64,000 nt of DNA from Podospora comata (GCA_017354895.1 CP071493.1:5270001-5334000); one strand, 5' to 3'. Numbered from the stretch's first letter, positions 1 to 12,700 are shown. The notes: a model not told the origin generated them from the letters alone. Numbers and translations are program-made.

Positions 1-1190
1 GCTGCGATCGAAGTAATCGGCTCTTTTCATTCGTTCGTTTCTTAAATCTCGCCCAAAGAGGCAAGATATCGCTTGGCATATTCAATTCGATTGCACTTGC
101 CAAAAGCCTCACTTTGCCCATCCTAGGAACCAAAGAACGAGACGTCAAAGAGAAAAACCATCAACAATGAGGATTAACAAGACAGTTACAATGTCACAGT
201 TTTGCTCTGCCGGTGGGCCAAGACGTTTAAGGGGTTCCCCAGACATTCGAGTCGCTGGTGGGCGCAAGAGACAAGCCGTCGACTGGCGGCATGCCCGGTG
301 AGACCTTCTGTCATGAGTTTTGTATATTCTTGGTCTTGTTCTGGCCCGATGGTCAGGATCATCACCCGCCCCTTCCATCCCACCCGGCATTCTCGTCTTC
401 CCGCCCATGCTGCCATGCAGCCATGCAGCCCGGCTGCTTCCCCATCACCAAACCCACGCAAACCCTCAGGGGTGCGTCTTTGACACTTGACCACTCATGA
501 CAGTCACTTCCAGGGATGTCGTACATCATCATTGTCCCCCCCTTCGAGGTACCTGCGGATACTTAGTCCATGTCCCGCCTCCTCATGGGTCCCTGTTCAT
601 CTACTCTTCACCTCCTTCCTCACCTCACTCTCAACAACCTCGTTCCTTCTTCCAAAGACCCCCAGACGCTGCTAGGCTGCCTGGTAAAGAACTTGACGAG
701 TTTCTGGTCTTCGGTCAAGAGGTGTATTTGACCCTCACCACCCCCTCCCCCCTCCTCCCCCACATCACTTTGTCAAAGACTATTCATTGACATCGTTGGT
801 CTATCTCTGGTTATCAACATTGCTTTCTTGGAATGCTCTATAGCATTTGGCATAGCTGTTTAGCATCCGAACTAGCCTGCCAGAACAGCTATTCTGGTCT
901 CCCCAACTGGTGTCCGACAACCTCTGCACCGGCCGTGCCACAGTTTCCACCATTTCAGATACGTGACCACTAGCTCTTAGCTCAAGAAGAAGTCAGTTTC
1001 TCGGTGTTCCCCCTCTTTAAATCCCCCCTCCGTCACTGTTCCCACTTCTCATCTTGCGTCTGTTTTGGACAGCGTGACATCGCCGAATCTCTTTGACTGA
1101 CAGGAAGACAGATCCGAACGTGCCTAGTGCATGCTTGTTCATCGGACTACGACTCAACCAAGTTCAGATAGAAGTCATTCACGAGCAACC
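1..1190. other. intergenic, upstream of CRY-DASH
   Basis: No convincing gene. Several overlapping frames of 60-100 codons run in all directions, but none shows a domain or a splice pattern. The last part is pyrimidine-rich, with an AT-rich tttaaat at about 1016-1022 and a CT-rich stretch after it, so it probably holds the promoter and 5' leader of the cryptochrome gene. An in-frame upstream ATG at 1131 is discussed under that gene. Confidence 0.5.
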
Positions 1191-3655
1191 ATGACAGTCT
1201 CAAAAGCACCCCAGAACATCCTCATTCACATCATCCGCCGTGACCTTCGGACGTCAGACAATCCCCTCTTCCATGCTGCGGTTACCGCACCAGATGAGAA
1301 GTTCGATGCCTACCTCCCTCTGTATGTCTTTGATGCCCAGCAGATCGATGTGTCGGGGTTCATCCAGTCTACTGGTGCAACGAACCCGTACGGGTCACCT
1401 CGTAGCCAGATAGCTGGCTACCACCGCTGCGGGCCTCACCGGGCCAAGTTTCTTGGCGAAGCTGTCTGGGACCTCTCAGAGACCTTGAAGGAGCTCAAGT
1501 CTGGCCTTTTCATCCGTGTGGGCAGAATTCCTGATGTGGTCGAGACGCTGGTCAGTGAATTGGCCAAGAAAGATGCCAAAATCGGCGCTGTCTGGATGAC
1601 CAGCCATGAGGGCAGTGAGGAAAAGGCGGACGAGAAGGCTGTGGCTTCCTTGTGTAAAAAGGTTGGGGCCAAATGGAAGCTTTGGGTGGATGAAAAGTAC
1701 TTCATTGACGAGTGAGTTGAGTTTTGTGGCGACGACCGTCTACTCGTGTTGCTAACGTAGCGATTGGCAGCCGTGACACGGGTCTTGAATCCATCGACAA
1801 GTTGCCCGGTGTCTTCACAGAGTACAAAAAGAAGCAGCTGCCCCTGCGCGAGAAGCCTCGTCCGGTTCTTCCGCCTATCGAGAAGGGTTCACTGCCGCCT
1901 CTCATTGATGCCGCCCTGGTCGCCCCGCAGTCCTCCCCGTTCCATATTCCTGATTCACTCAATCGCCTGGTTGAGTTCCTGGTTGCACCCGTGAAGGACT
2001 TCCTCCCGAACAAACCCGAGTATCCAAAGGGTGCAGAGTCTGCACACCCCTACCAAGGAGGCGAGCACGCCGCCCTCCAGCGGCTGAAGGACTTGATCAA
2101 CTCCGGAGCCGCCACCACATATGACACGACCCGCAACGGCTTGCTTGGAACCGAGTTCAGCACCAAGCTGTCTGCCTTTTTAGCTCAGGGCTGCATCACG
2201 GCCCGTCAAGTTCATGCCGCGATGGATAGCTTCGAACGTGGTACTGATCTCGCCTTCAAGGACGTTGAGGGCTTTGGTGCGTTGACAAAGGAAGAAGGTA
2301 TGTCTGAAGACGAGGCACAGAACACTGGAATGGAATCCATCCGGACCGAACTGTTGTGGCGCGATTACATGAGGCTCTGTCACCAGAAAGATGGGAACAG
2401 GTTGTTCCAGTTGACGGGCACGTTGAGGTATAAATTGGACCATGCCGCCGACATGATGGACGACATGGCTAGCATCACCGCCCAAAACGGCCACAACAGC
2501 GAGAACAGCGACACTGGCGACAACGGCGCAGCCAGCGCAGCCAGCGCAGCCAGCGACGGTGACGGGAGTGCTCAGGAGAAAAAGCTGAAATCACCCGACA
2601 AGGAGAGAGCGCGGCCTCAACAGGGCAGCGGCGTCAACGAGAGTCTTCTGGCAAAAGAGTGGAAGTCGGCCGACAAGGAGAAGGCTTTGCCTCGGCAGTC
2701 GCCTACCGCTGAAGAAGTAGCGAAAATCTTAGAGCGCTTCAATCTCGGCACCACGGGCATGGGGCTGATTGACGCTTCGCAGCGCGAGTTGCTACACACG
2801 GGGTACACGTCCAATCGCGCCCGACAGAATGTGGCGAGCTTTTTGGCGAAGCACCTCGACATTGACTGGCGATACGGGGCAGAGTGGTACGAGATGTTGC
2901 TGGTTGACTATGACGTGTCGTCGAATTGGGCCAATTGGCAGTACGTCGCTGGTGTCGGCAACGATCCCCGTGGCCACATGCGAATTTTCAACCCGGTCAA
3001 GCAGGGTTTTGAGTATGACCCGTCCGGGTCCTATGTCCGAACATGGATCCCCGAAGTGAGCGGGTTGGAGAAGCTGGAAAATGCTTTTCAACCTTGGACT
3101 GCTTCGAAGGAGGAGCTCGAGAAGACGGGCCTGTCAGGCAATGACATGGTTGCGAACCCGGTCAAAAGGATCCAGTTTGTTGTCGAAGGCAAGCCGAGAA
3201 CCAACAAGAACGGTGGCTTCCGAAGAGCACTCGCACGCGGCAACCCGCCCAAAGCCTCTCAAGCGAATGGGAACGGCTCCAGCTTTGGAAACGGCTACAG
3301 GAACTCACAGGACGTGCGGACGGATGCACCGGTTGTCAATGGTACCACTAGAGGGCCTCGTGGGCGGGGAGGATTTCGTGGGTCGTTTGGAGGACCTCCC
3401 AGGGGTTCTTTGGGGGGCGGCCGCGGGGGCTTCAATGGCAACACCAATGGTTCACCCAGCCCTGCGGCAAACCAGGGCAATGGGATTGTGGCGCCCGGCT
3501 ATGGAAGAGGCCGAGGCGGCGGCAGACGTGGTGGAGGTGGTGGTTATGGTGCACCTCCCCGGGGAGGCGGCCAAAATGGGTATTTTCCTCCAGCCAAGAT
3601 GCCTCGAGTCAATGGCAGTGGCAATCACGATCAGGTCAATGGCAATCAAAATTAG
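1191..3655 (+). CDS. cry: DASH-type cryptochrome/photolyase (CRY-DASH)
   Basis: Flavoprotein of the photolyase/cryptochrome superfamily, DASH clade, expected to bind FAD and an antenna chromophore and to act as a blue-light receptor or single-stranded-DNA photolyase. Two exons, 1191-1711 and 1771-3655, with a 59-base GT-AG intron (branch gctaacg at 1751), give 801 residues. The start of the photolyase alpha/beta domain (IIRRDLRTSDNPLFHAA) lies near residue 15. The FAD domain shows TRNGLLGTEFSTKLSAFL, TELLWRDYMR and, after a low-complexity insertion of roughly 80-100 residues, GYTSNRARQNVASFLAKH and WANWQYVAGVGNDPRG. The last 150 or so residues are an RGG/Gly-rich tail seen in fungal CRY-DASH proteins and likely to bind RNA. 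The ATG at 1191 has the better context (A at -3). The in-frame ATG at 1131 would add 20 basic, Ser/Thr-rich residues. Confidence 0.95.
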
Positions 3656-5114
3656 GAGAGTGAGGTAAACGAACGGCTCAAGGATATGGCGATCAGCGAT
3701 ACGGTGCTTGAGGATGGGGGGATTTTTGGGTAGGATGAGAAGGGTTATCGTATAATGCAACAAGGGCCCCCTGATCTAGTTACCCTTCGTGATGGGAGCA
3801 GGCAGCGTCCCGGTCGGCCTCCGAGGGCCCGTCCAAGGGCCCGTCGGGGAAGAGGACGATGAAGGGTATACATTTGCCTGGGGTCTGTTTGCTTGGGTTG
3901 GTTGTGGGTTTGGGGGACGGGATTATGGTAAACGAACAGCGGTGTTTTTGTACGATAGGAGCGGTCTTAAGTGTTTGTTTGTGACTTTTTTGTTGCTTCG
4001 TTGTTTGGTGTTTGTACCGTTTTCCTGTGCGTATGCTTTGGTGTGTTTTGTTGATGTTTTCTAGCTATGGTGCTGCCTCTTGTGCTGTCTTTGGTGTTGT
4101 CTTTGGTGTTGTCTTTGGTGTTGTCTTTGGTGTTGTTTTTCTGGTGTTTTCCTGTAGTGTTGCTCTCCTGTTGGGTCGTCTTGCCCGAGTGTGTTTGTTT
4201 TAGGCTGTCATATTCATGGCGGACTTTTTTTCTTTCCATTGTGGCATGCTCTCTGTCGCAATTTTGTTGAAAAATAAAACCAGGACCGGCGGCGGCACCG
4301 CAGATGTACCATACCCAAGTGCTGAAAATGCGTGGGGGATTGGGTGTGACCGCCTGCAGGGAAATGGAAGAAGAAATGGAGGAAGAGGACGAGGAATGCG
4401 AGATAGGCGGAGAAAATAGGGGGAGTAGTGGATGACGGGTCTACAAGGAAAATGAGAAGAAAGGGGGGTGGATTGAGAAGGGGGTTGAGATGGGGACAAT
4501 GATATGGATCTGATTTGTGTTGATTTGGGTATTCTTGTGGGTGTGTCTTCTGGGTCTTTTGTGTTCTCGACTTTGGTTTGGTGATGGGTTTTGGCTATGG
4601 AAACACAAGCTACCTGGCGAGCGTTTGAAGGAGGAAACAGCAAAAAAAAGGAAAAGCATAGCCCATGGGGTTTAGGGGTTGTAGGTGTGACGGATGGGAG
4701 GGAATTTGTCTTTACAGATGATACCCTCTCGTTTGAAGTCTGGCGTGATGCGTGTTTTTTTCATTCGTTTTTTCTTACCTGGGTTGACGGTTGTCCGGAT
4801 GCTTGATTTGTGGATTCAATAGTTTTTGTTGGTGGTTTCTTTTCTGGGAACTGACGGTCGAGGGCTTTGGGTGCATCTTCAGGGGACAGCTAAGAGGAAT
4901 TGCAAAAGAAACGGCGAAAAGAAACACGTAGTAATGAAAAGAAAAAAGTATAAGAATTACCAATCTTCAAGCAGTGTGATGCCGAGGATGACCCCCCTTC
5001 CGTATCCATCCCCGCATAAGGGAGGGTTGCCTCTTGTGAGGACCGCAAACACAACTCAACCGAGGTATAATAACAATCCAAGGTACATCAAGCTGACTTT
5101 CATCGAAGTCTTTC
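3656..5114. other. intergenic, 3' of CRY-DASH
   Basis: No gene recognised. The region is GT-rich on the plus strand and holds a 12-base tandem repeat (separate entry). It probably includes the CRY-DASH 3' UTR. The frames of up to 176 codons here are low-complexity or overlap the 5S gene and are not supported. Confidence 0.5.
4091..4138 (+). repeat. 12-bp tandem repeat, four copies
   Basis: Four adjacent copies of ttggtgttgtct; the last copy ends ttt, and a decayed copy lies just before at 4079-4090. Non-coding minisatellite downstream of CRY-DASH. Confidence 0.9.
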
Positions 5115-5233
5115 ACATACGACCATACCCAGCTGAAATTACGGGATCCCGTCCGCTCTCCCATCGTCAAGCAGTTGAGGGTCGAATCAGTACTCAGGTG
5201 GGTGACCACTGGGGAATCCTCGATGTTGTATGT
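5115..5233 (+). rRNA. 5S rRNA gene (dispersed copy 1)
   Basis: 5S ribosomal RNA, transcribed by RNA polymerase III from an internal promoter. The 119-base unit starts acatacgacc and ends gttgtatgt; these ends pair over nine bases (one G-U) to form helix I. The loop block gggatcccgtccgctctccc and the 3' block gggtgggtgaccactggggaatcc match fungal 5S. Helix II is cagctg (5130-5135) with cagttg (5172-5177). A short T run (tttt, 5232-5235) follows as terminator. The TATA-like motif sits at 5066, further upstream than usual. Filamentous fungi carry dispersed 5S genes of several sequence types; this copy and the one at 8774 differ but both fold. Confidence 0.93.
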
Positions 5234-7307
5234 TTTGATATCTCCAAGTTCCTTGACTCCTTTTTGCTGGGGTATGAAGATTTTAAAGTTGGTGTTGATG
5301 AAAAGGAAGTGATTATTGGTAGGCTTTTTGTTGGTAGTTGGTGGATGTATAGGTAGTCTCTGGAGACCCAATCGCCCGAGCAAGAGTTGGAGAACGAAAT
5401 TGAGGCTCGGGAGAGAGGAGAACGATGCGGTTAGTAGTATATGTGCCAAGCGGATCTACCAAGTCTGGATGTCTTAGACCGCCTTGGTCAAGTTTCCCTG
5501 TCCTTCCGGTTCTCGTTGGCGTCGGGGGTCGGAAGGCGCTCGGCAGATATGGGCCTTGTACATGGGTTTTCCCCAGAAATCGGTCTGGGGTACATGCTCT
5601 TCCAGGTTCTTGGGGCCTTGATGGCTGTCAACCCGACCTCCAGTGCAGCTGGAAGAGTACCAGGTAGCCTTGTTGCCATCACACACTTCCCTGATACCAG
5701 AGGACGTCTTGGTCTAGGTGAAACAGCGCAAGATTGTATGCGTTTGTTTCTGAACGCCGTGCATCCCGACTTGTCTCCTGATGATTCCGGTGGCCGCTAC
5801 AATACCCGCGATATTCAACACTGCCAAGGACCGTTGACATTGTGGCTGCGGCATCTAAGATGATGCTTCTTGTTTCTGTCCGTTATTGGAGCATCTGCCG
5901 CTGTCTAGCTGTGGAGGTGCCACAGTCCAAGGCATGTGAGCAGGGGCAGGGGGCTGCAAAACGCGGGGAAAAGATCAAGCGGGAGGCGCCGCGCCGGTAG
6001 TTCGGTGGATCTCGACCCAGGGTCTGGTTGGGGGTTAAGACTGAGCTGGCATAGCTTGCGAAGCTAGCTTGGGCCGAGGCTCTGATCTGATGACTAGGAA
6101 GATGTTAAGAGACATGGAAGATGTTAAGAGGCATGGAAGATGGTTGAAACAGACAAGGCGTCAGCAAAGAAGAAACAGAGCTTCTAAAGATACTTGAAAC
6201 TGATGCTATAGGGGCACTCGAGGAAAAGAAGAAACAATTGAGGGTCAGAGGCTCTTCAAACTCCCGCAGAGTCTCCAAGTAAAGAAAAGAAAAGAAAAGA
6301 AAGCATAAAGATGCTGATAGACCATAGGTAGAAAATCCCGAGGTCGATTTGGAGCCTCAGGTTGCCAAGGTGAGCGACCAACCACGAGAATAGCCAAGAG
6401 AGGCAGCAAACGTCGAACTTGGAGATAGTGCTGTTGTTCGAACTAGGCCGAGGCTTGAAGAGTGCATCTATGTACATAGATTTTGGAGATTGCTAAAGGT
6501 TGAGGTGCTATTGGTGTGTCAGCCAGGTAAGGTAATGCTACTCTCAGCATGCGGAATCAGGTCCGGCGGGAGCCTTACTGGAAGCCAAGGCCGCAGTCAC
6601 GCTTAACCCAATTAGTCAAAAGTCGCGAGAGCTGGCATTTTGGCTCGGTGCCTCGGTCTGTTGGCTTGGGAAGGGGCTGTCAAACACGCCCAGGCACCCG
6701 GACTCGAAACAGTGTGTCAGGTATGGCACATATTCTGGGATTCTGGGTGCGGCCAAGCACACCGTTGTCACCCCTACCTCCCCGATGCCGATCCTGGGGG
6801 TGGCTCCACACCTGGCGTTGGATAATGCGGGGAATGCCTGTCTGGAGCTGCAGGGGCCCACTCCAACAGTCCCTAGCTTGGGGAAAGGGGAGGTGGCTGC
6901 CACGAGGAAAAGACATCAAGGTGCTGGCAAAGCTGGAAACTGTTCGAGAGAGAAACAAAACACCGGCGATATTGGTTTGGGAAGGAGGGCAGCAAAGCCC
7001 CTCATCTCAGACTGGGTAATTCTCCAAGTGGTGGATCTCAATGTCTAGGGCCTTGTCACGGAGCTTGGAAACAGAAGCCATGCAGAAACTGGTTAGATTT
7101 GCGAGAGCATCCAAACAACATGAAGGACTTCACCAAACTTCAGACGACACATCGTCTATAAGAAGGAGATGACTTCCTGCCTTCATCAACCTTTTCTTTC
7201 TCCAGACTCAAGCACTCGAGCAGTTCTCGGATCATCCTCAGCCTCATCAGCCTACCAGCCTCAGCCCACCGGCCTTTACTCGCCTTCAGCACCGCAACAT
7301 CTTCAAA
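5234..7307. other. intergenic, between 5S copy 1 and cutinase
   Basis: No supported gene. A 140-codon frame at 5441-5863 and a 156-codon frame at 6549-7019 have no recognisable domain. Small repeats: two 19-base copies at 6098-6135 (ggaagatgttaagagRcat) and an aaaag run near 6281-6303. The last 170 bases contain the cutinase promoter. Confidence 0.5.
7156..7164 (+). promoter_or_regulatory. probable TATA box of the cutinase gene
   Basis: ctataagaa lies about 150 bases before the cutinase ATG and is followed by a pyrimidine-rich stretch, the usual layout of highly expressed fungal secreted-enzyme genes. Assigned by position and sequence only. Confidence 0.45.
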
Positions 7308-8103
<796 letters not shown>

Positions 8104-8773
8104 ATCCTTGGCAAATAATTCGAATACAGAGAATTCGGAGGTGGGCTGATATGAGCTGGGGATGCCGGGGCATGGGCTGTGGCGATATGGACGGATGATC
8201 GCGGCGGCTTCACAAAGATATCTTTGGCATTTTGGATCTTTTTGGAGGACTTCTCATGTAGATACACGATCGCTTTGTATGTACATAGGCTTTATGTTTG
8301 GCTTATCTTTGAGTGGGAGGAGACTTGAGAGGGGATGTCTCAAGGGGGCAAGTTTTAGGCAACGGCTTTAGGCCATTATGAGGAATGAACTCGAGTTTTG
8401 CTCTTTGACTTCTTGGTATAACTTCCAGGGTGCCTTTGTTTGTATCTAAGACAGATCTGCCATTTCCATAGACAATAAGGATGTTATCAAGGGTAAACAA
8501 AACAGTCTACCCATTGACTAAGACGCCAAATGATCATCCCCACTTGGACTTTGTGTCAAACTCAACCCTCTACTTTGTCTTTTTGCTCATTGTTTTCGTT
8601 TCAACATAATCCTCAAAGAACCCACTCATCTCTATGGCAAAAAGAAGTGACTGGCCGGCCCCTTGTGCTTTCTCGCCCAACCCCCTCACCCCCCCCACCC
8701 CCTAGGCCGGCTCGATCAACACATAATAACCTTCAAATTACATTTATAATGCCCCAAATTTGCCTTTTCTTTC
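8104..8773. other. intergenic, cutinase 3' region
   Basis: No gene seen. It contains the cutinase 3' UTR and, at the end, a TATA-like tttataat (8743-8750) about 25-30 bases before the second 5S gene, the position of the upstream TATA element of Neurospora-type 5S genes. Confidence 0.5.
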
Positions 8774-8892
8774 ACATACGACCATATCCAGTTGAAAGCT
8801 CGGGATCCCGTCCGCTCTCCCCTCGATAAGCAGCTGAGAGCCGAACTAGTACTCAGGTGGGTGACCACTGGGGAATCCTCGGTGTTGTATGT
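8774..8892 (+). rRNA. 5S rRNA gene (dispersed copy 2)
   Basis: Second 5S rRNA gene, same strand, 119 bases. Ends acatacgac and gttgtatgt pair as helix I; the internal blocks gggatcccgtccgctctccc and gggtgggtgaccactggggaatcc are the same as in the first copy. Helix II is cagttg (8789-8794) with cagctg (8831-8836): the variant bases have swapped sides relative to the copy at 5115 and pairing is kept. An upstream TATA-like motif (8743-8750) and a downstream T5 run (from 8892) fit a working pol III gene. Confidence 0.94.
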
Positions 8893-9793
8893 TTTTGCTC
8901 TTTGTTTCGTTTTTATCTTACTTTTACCGTTATTTTTGAGTATATTGATAATCCTTTTCTGCTCAGGGATTGTAGAAGTGGTGTTTGTCGGTTGTTGAGG
9001 TTGGTGTTGTGGAGTCTGATTGGTCAGAAACAACACTCCTCAAGATAAACCTCCCAAGCACTGGGTTATCTCTCAGGATGTTCTTTCTTTCCTGGCTCGC
9101 TACTTCTCGTTCAGCGTCAATATCTTTGCGACGGCTGATGCGGTAGGTGACTTCAGAGCCTTGCGGCTTCTAAGGCAGAGCTTGCAGTGGCCAGGTCAGC
9201 AGCAATGGCCAAATTTCGGGTGACAGACCTGATTTCCCCGCGTTCTTTCCCCGTTCAGAGTTCGGAGAAAAGTCTTCAGTTTGGTCTGTTCAAAGCCCAG
9301 AATTAATCGCCTGTCGTCGTACAAGACGGCCCTCAAAGAATTAAATGTGAAATTCCAGCCTTGTGGACAAAAGCTATTTGGACGAAGCTGCATCCGTCAA
9401 TATTTAAGGTAGGTAGCTTGCAGGTCAGCGAGGATGGTGTATGGGACCTTGTGCTTACGTTGGACAGAACCGAGATAGGAAGCTGGACAAGAAGCAGGCA
9501 GTTATAGTTGGTTGATGCAACCCATTGAGGCGTGCCGCCGTCTTTGCTTGCTGCTCGGGGACCATTGCTGCTCGGGGACCATTGCGGCTCAGGGTCCATT
9601 GCGGCTGAAAGCCCAATGTGTAGACATAATCAAGATACCTACCTTATCTACGTTAACAGGGCCTTAAAATACCTACATTTACAAGGGCTAATCCTAATTC
9701 TTTGCTATCTTTCCACATTCTCAGGGATAAAAGTTGACGCAGACATAGCGTACGCAAAGCTTCAAACTTGATACCTGACCTTGTTTACATGAA
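8893..9793. other. intergenic, upstream of the NLR gene
   Basis: No gene seen. It contains a 17-base tandem repeat (separate entry) and AT-richer sequence, with acctacctta and aggtaggtag motifs. Presumed promoter region of the NLR-type gene. Confidence 0.5.
9550..9600 (+). repeat. 17-bp tandem repeat, three copies
   Basis: Two identical copies of gctgctcggggaccatt (9550-9566, 9567-9583) and a third with three changes (9584-9600), followed by a truncated fourth. It lies about 200 bases upstream of the NLR start codon. Confidence 0.9.
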
Positions 9794-12700
9794 ATGGCCA
9801 CCAAACCAACAATCGTCACAGAGGTCAACGTTCTTGTTGACCCTGAAGATGCCAACATAGAGTATGAAACCCCTCCGTTCGTTTTAGTCTTGTTCAATAG
9901 GGAGATAGAGTATCTAACCCGAAAACAGCATCGTGGCAATCCCTGGCCTTGGTGCCAACCCAGTTAAGAGCTGGATGTGGGACGAGAAGGACGAAAAAAG
10001 CTTCAACTGGCTGAAGGATAAAGAGGGTATCAAAAAGGACTTTCCACAGGCCCGCATCATGCTCTACCACTACGCCTCGGCCTATCAGGGTACCTTCAAG
10101 GTTAGGCAATACATGAGCAATATTGCAGATACCATGCTTGTCAGCCTGAAGCAGCGGAGAGAAGTACGGTGATGTTTACCTCAGATGTTCCTTCTCGTCC
10201 ACTGACCAAAATGCCTAGGAACCCAAGGAATGCCGCCGTCGGCCAATCGTATTGATTGGGCACAGCATGGGAGGTCTTGTGGCGGCCAAGGTTTTGACAT
10301 TGGCCGAACAGCGCCGCGACAAATTTCCCGATGTGTACGAGGGAATTGTGGGAATCTTGACATTCGGTACACCTTTCGGTGGTGCTCCAGTTGCGGACAT
10401 TGCCACAGAATGGACCAAGCTCAACGAGCACACGGGCAAGGCCATCACATCCAAGCTTCTTGACCTGCTGACGCCAGGGAACGAAAATTTGCGCGAGTTG
10501 AAGCATGATTTCGTACGATCTGCTATGAAGCTTGGCCAGAAAGTCGACCTCCATTGCTTCTGGGAGCAGAACGAGACACGCTGGGACAAGGTGATGGAGA
10601 AGTTGACTCCTACTGACTTCCCTATCTCAACCCTGGAGAAGCTCAAGCTCAGAGTGAGTAATGGTACTTCGGTTGGGGCTGGAATGTAAGGGGTATAGGC
10701 TAACATCAGGCATCCAGGAATATCGGGAGTTCGTAGGCAGAGAGTCGGCCACTCTGCCTGGAGCATCCGAGACCGGGCTGACACGCACACACAGGGATCT
10801 TGTCCGTTTTGAAAGCTGCAAAGACTCACAGTACCAATTGGTGCGAGCAGCCTTGAAGAGTATTGTTCATAGCGCAGCGCGCAACGCCAAAGGTCGTTTC
10901 AACTGCATGCGCCAATTCAGCATCAAACCAGAAACACACAAAGCCGTGATTGATGCCCTCGACGGCGCTGACGTGCAAAGGAAGTTCAGATCACTCTCGC
11001 AGCGGCTCGCTTCTGACTCATGGATCCTCTCAGAGCCGGAATTTCAGGATTGGATGGATAGCAAGAGCAAAACCGACGACTTTCTCTGGATATACGGTGG
11101 GGAGGGGAAAGGGAAAACGCCTGCTGCCTCAGCCGTGGTCAAAAGCGTCGAGTCGACAATTTGCAAGGAGGAGATGGAATCCTCGGACCGGGCTCCAACT
11201 TTGTTGGCACACTTCTTCTGCGACCAAGTCCCGGATTTTTGCACGGCCGAGGATGTGGTCAAATCTCTGCTCCGGCAACTCTGCCTTCAACAAGACACTC
11301 TTGCCAATTATGCCAAACAGTTTATCTCCAGGGCCCCGAGCGAACATGGCGGCAGCAACGGCAGCAACAACAGCACCGCGCTCGGCATCGAGAACCTTTG
11401 CCAGAGTCTGCGAGACATGCTCACCGAGAGCACTATTGGAACTGTGTACTTCGTCATCTGTAACCTCCACGAGCTCCCAGAGGAGGAGGACTCAACCAAG
11501 AAGCTCTTATCCTTCGTGCAGTCGCTCATCAATTCACCTCAGCTCCAAGCTGACAAGCGCGTCCGTACCAAGTGGCTGTTCGCAACCAGGGACAGGATAT
11601 CCATTCGAGGAGTGCTTGGATCAAGCGATGCGGTTCGCCAGATCAATCTCAACGATTCAGAAAAGTACGGAGACAAAGTTAAACTCGAGCTGCAGCGACA
11701 TGCCTCAAGGTCGACGGTCTGCGTGAGCAGAAAGGCTACAACAAGGCAATCACCTACTTCGCCGGCAGTGTTATTGGGAACCGTGCCGAGAGCACCAAGT
11801 GGATTGACGTGGCGATTGTGCAGCTAGCAGCGCTTCCGGCCGAGTCTAATGATATCAAGGTCCGGAAGATGCTAGAGCGTGTGCCGCAAGACTTTGCGAC
11901 ACTTTTGGACCATGCCTGGCGATCGGTGCGTTATTCCTAGAATGAAAATGACCATCAAATGCTGATTCGTCATCACACCTTAGATACTCCGACCAAACGA
12001 GGAAGGCCTCGATGCCATCAAGGAGCTCCTCCGCGCCCTTGTATTGACATACGAAGACCCCACGGAGAGTGAGCTGTTAGTGCTTGCCGGACTGCCAGCT
12101 GGTGAAGCAAAACACAAGGAGGAACTTTTCAAGACGATACAAAAGTGCAGACCCTTACTCACGCTTCGAAAGTCCGGTGACGAGGCTCGGATCGGCTTCG
12201 TCAACGCCGATGTCAAAAAGCACCTCCACAAGAACTCCAACAAGCTTCTCGATCTTCCCGAGGATGCCATTCAGCTCCAGCACGGAATTCTTGCCCTGCG
12301 ATGCTTTTCGCATATCATGGATAACTTGACTGCAGCACTTCAGTCCACAATAGTTGCCAAGTCTCCTACGTCCAGCCAGAGTCAACAGACTCAACACCAG
12401 CCAGTTGCCATGCAAGGGCCCGTCACTGCTGCCGGTCCTGGTGTTTCCGGGGCTCCTGATATCGGTGATGATACTGAAGATGAAGAGATCGAGTTTGATT
12501 TCGATGATGACGAGAGTACCGACTTGGACTCAACTGCCCAAGCACCGGATACACCTCAGCAAGCACCAATTCTGCCGTATGCAACGAGATATTGGCTACA
12601 GCATGCGAGTGAGGCCACCAGAGATATCGCGGAAAGGCTCAGCTTGGAAAAGGCATTCTGGGAGCCAGACTCGGAGATTCGCCACTTGTGGCTGACGGAG

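Noticed and set aside
3081-3668. 195-codon frame overlapping the CRY-DASH 3' end
   Set aside because: Shadow of the RGG-coding repeats in another frame.
4078-4270. Hydrophobic Leu/Val/Phe repeats that look like a membrane protein
   Set aside because: Product of translating the 12-base GT-rich tandem repeat; no gene structure around it.
5441-5863. 140-codon open frame between the first 5S gene and the cutinase
   Set aside because: No recognisable domain, weak start context, no introns or neighbours to support it.
11665-11730. An intron to explain the frame break in the NLR gene
   Set aside because: Any GT...AG pair that restores the frame here would be about 20-30 bases, shorter than any fungal intron seen in this window (48 bases at least).
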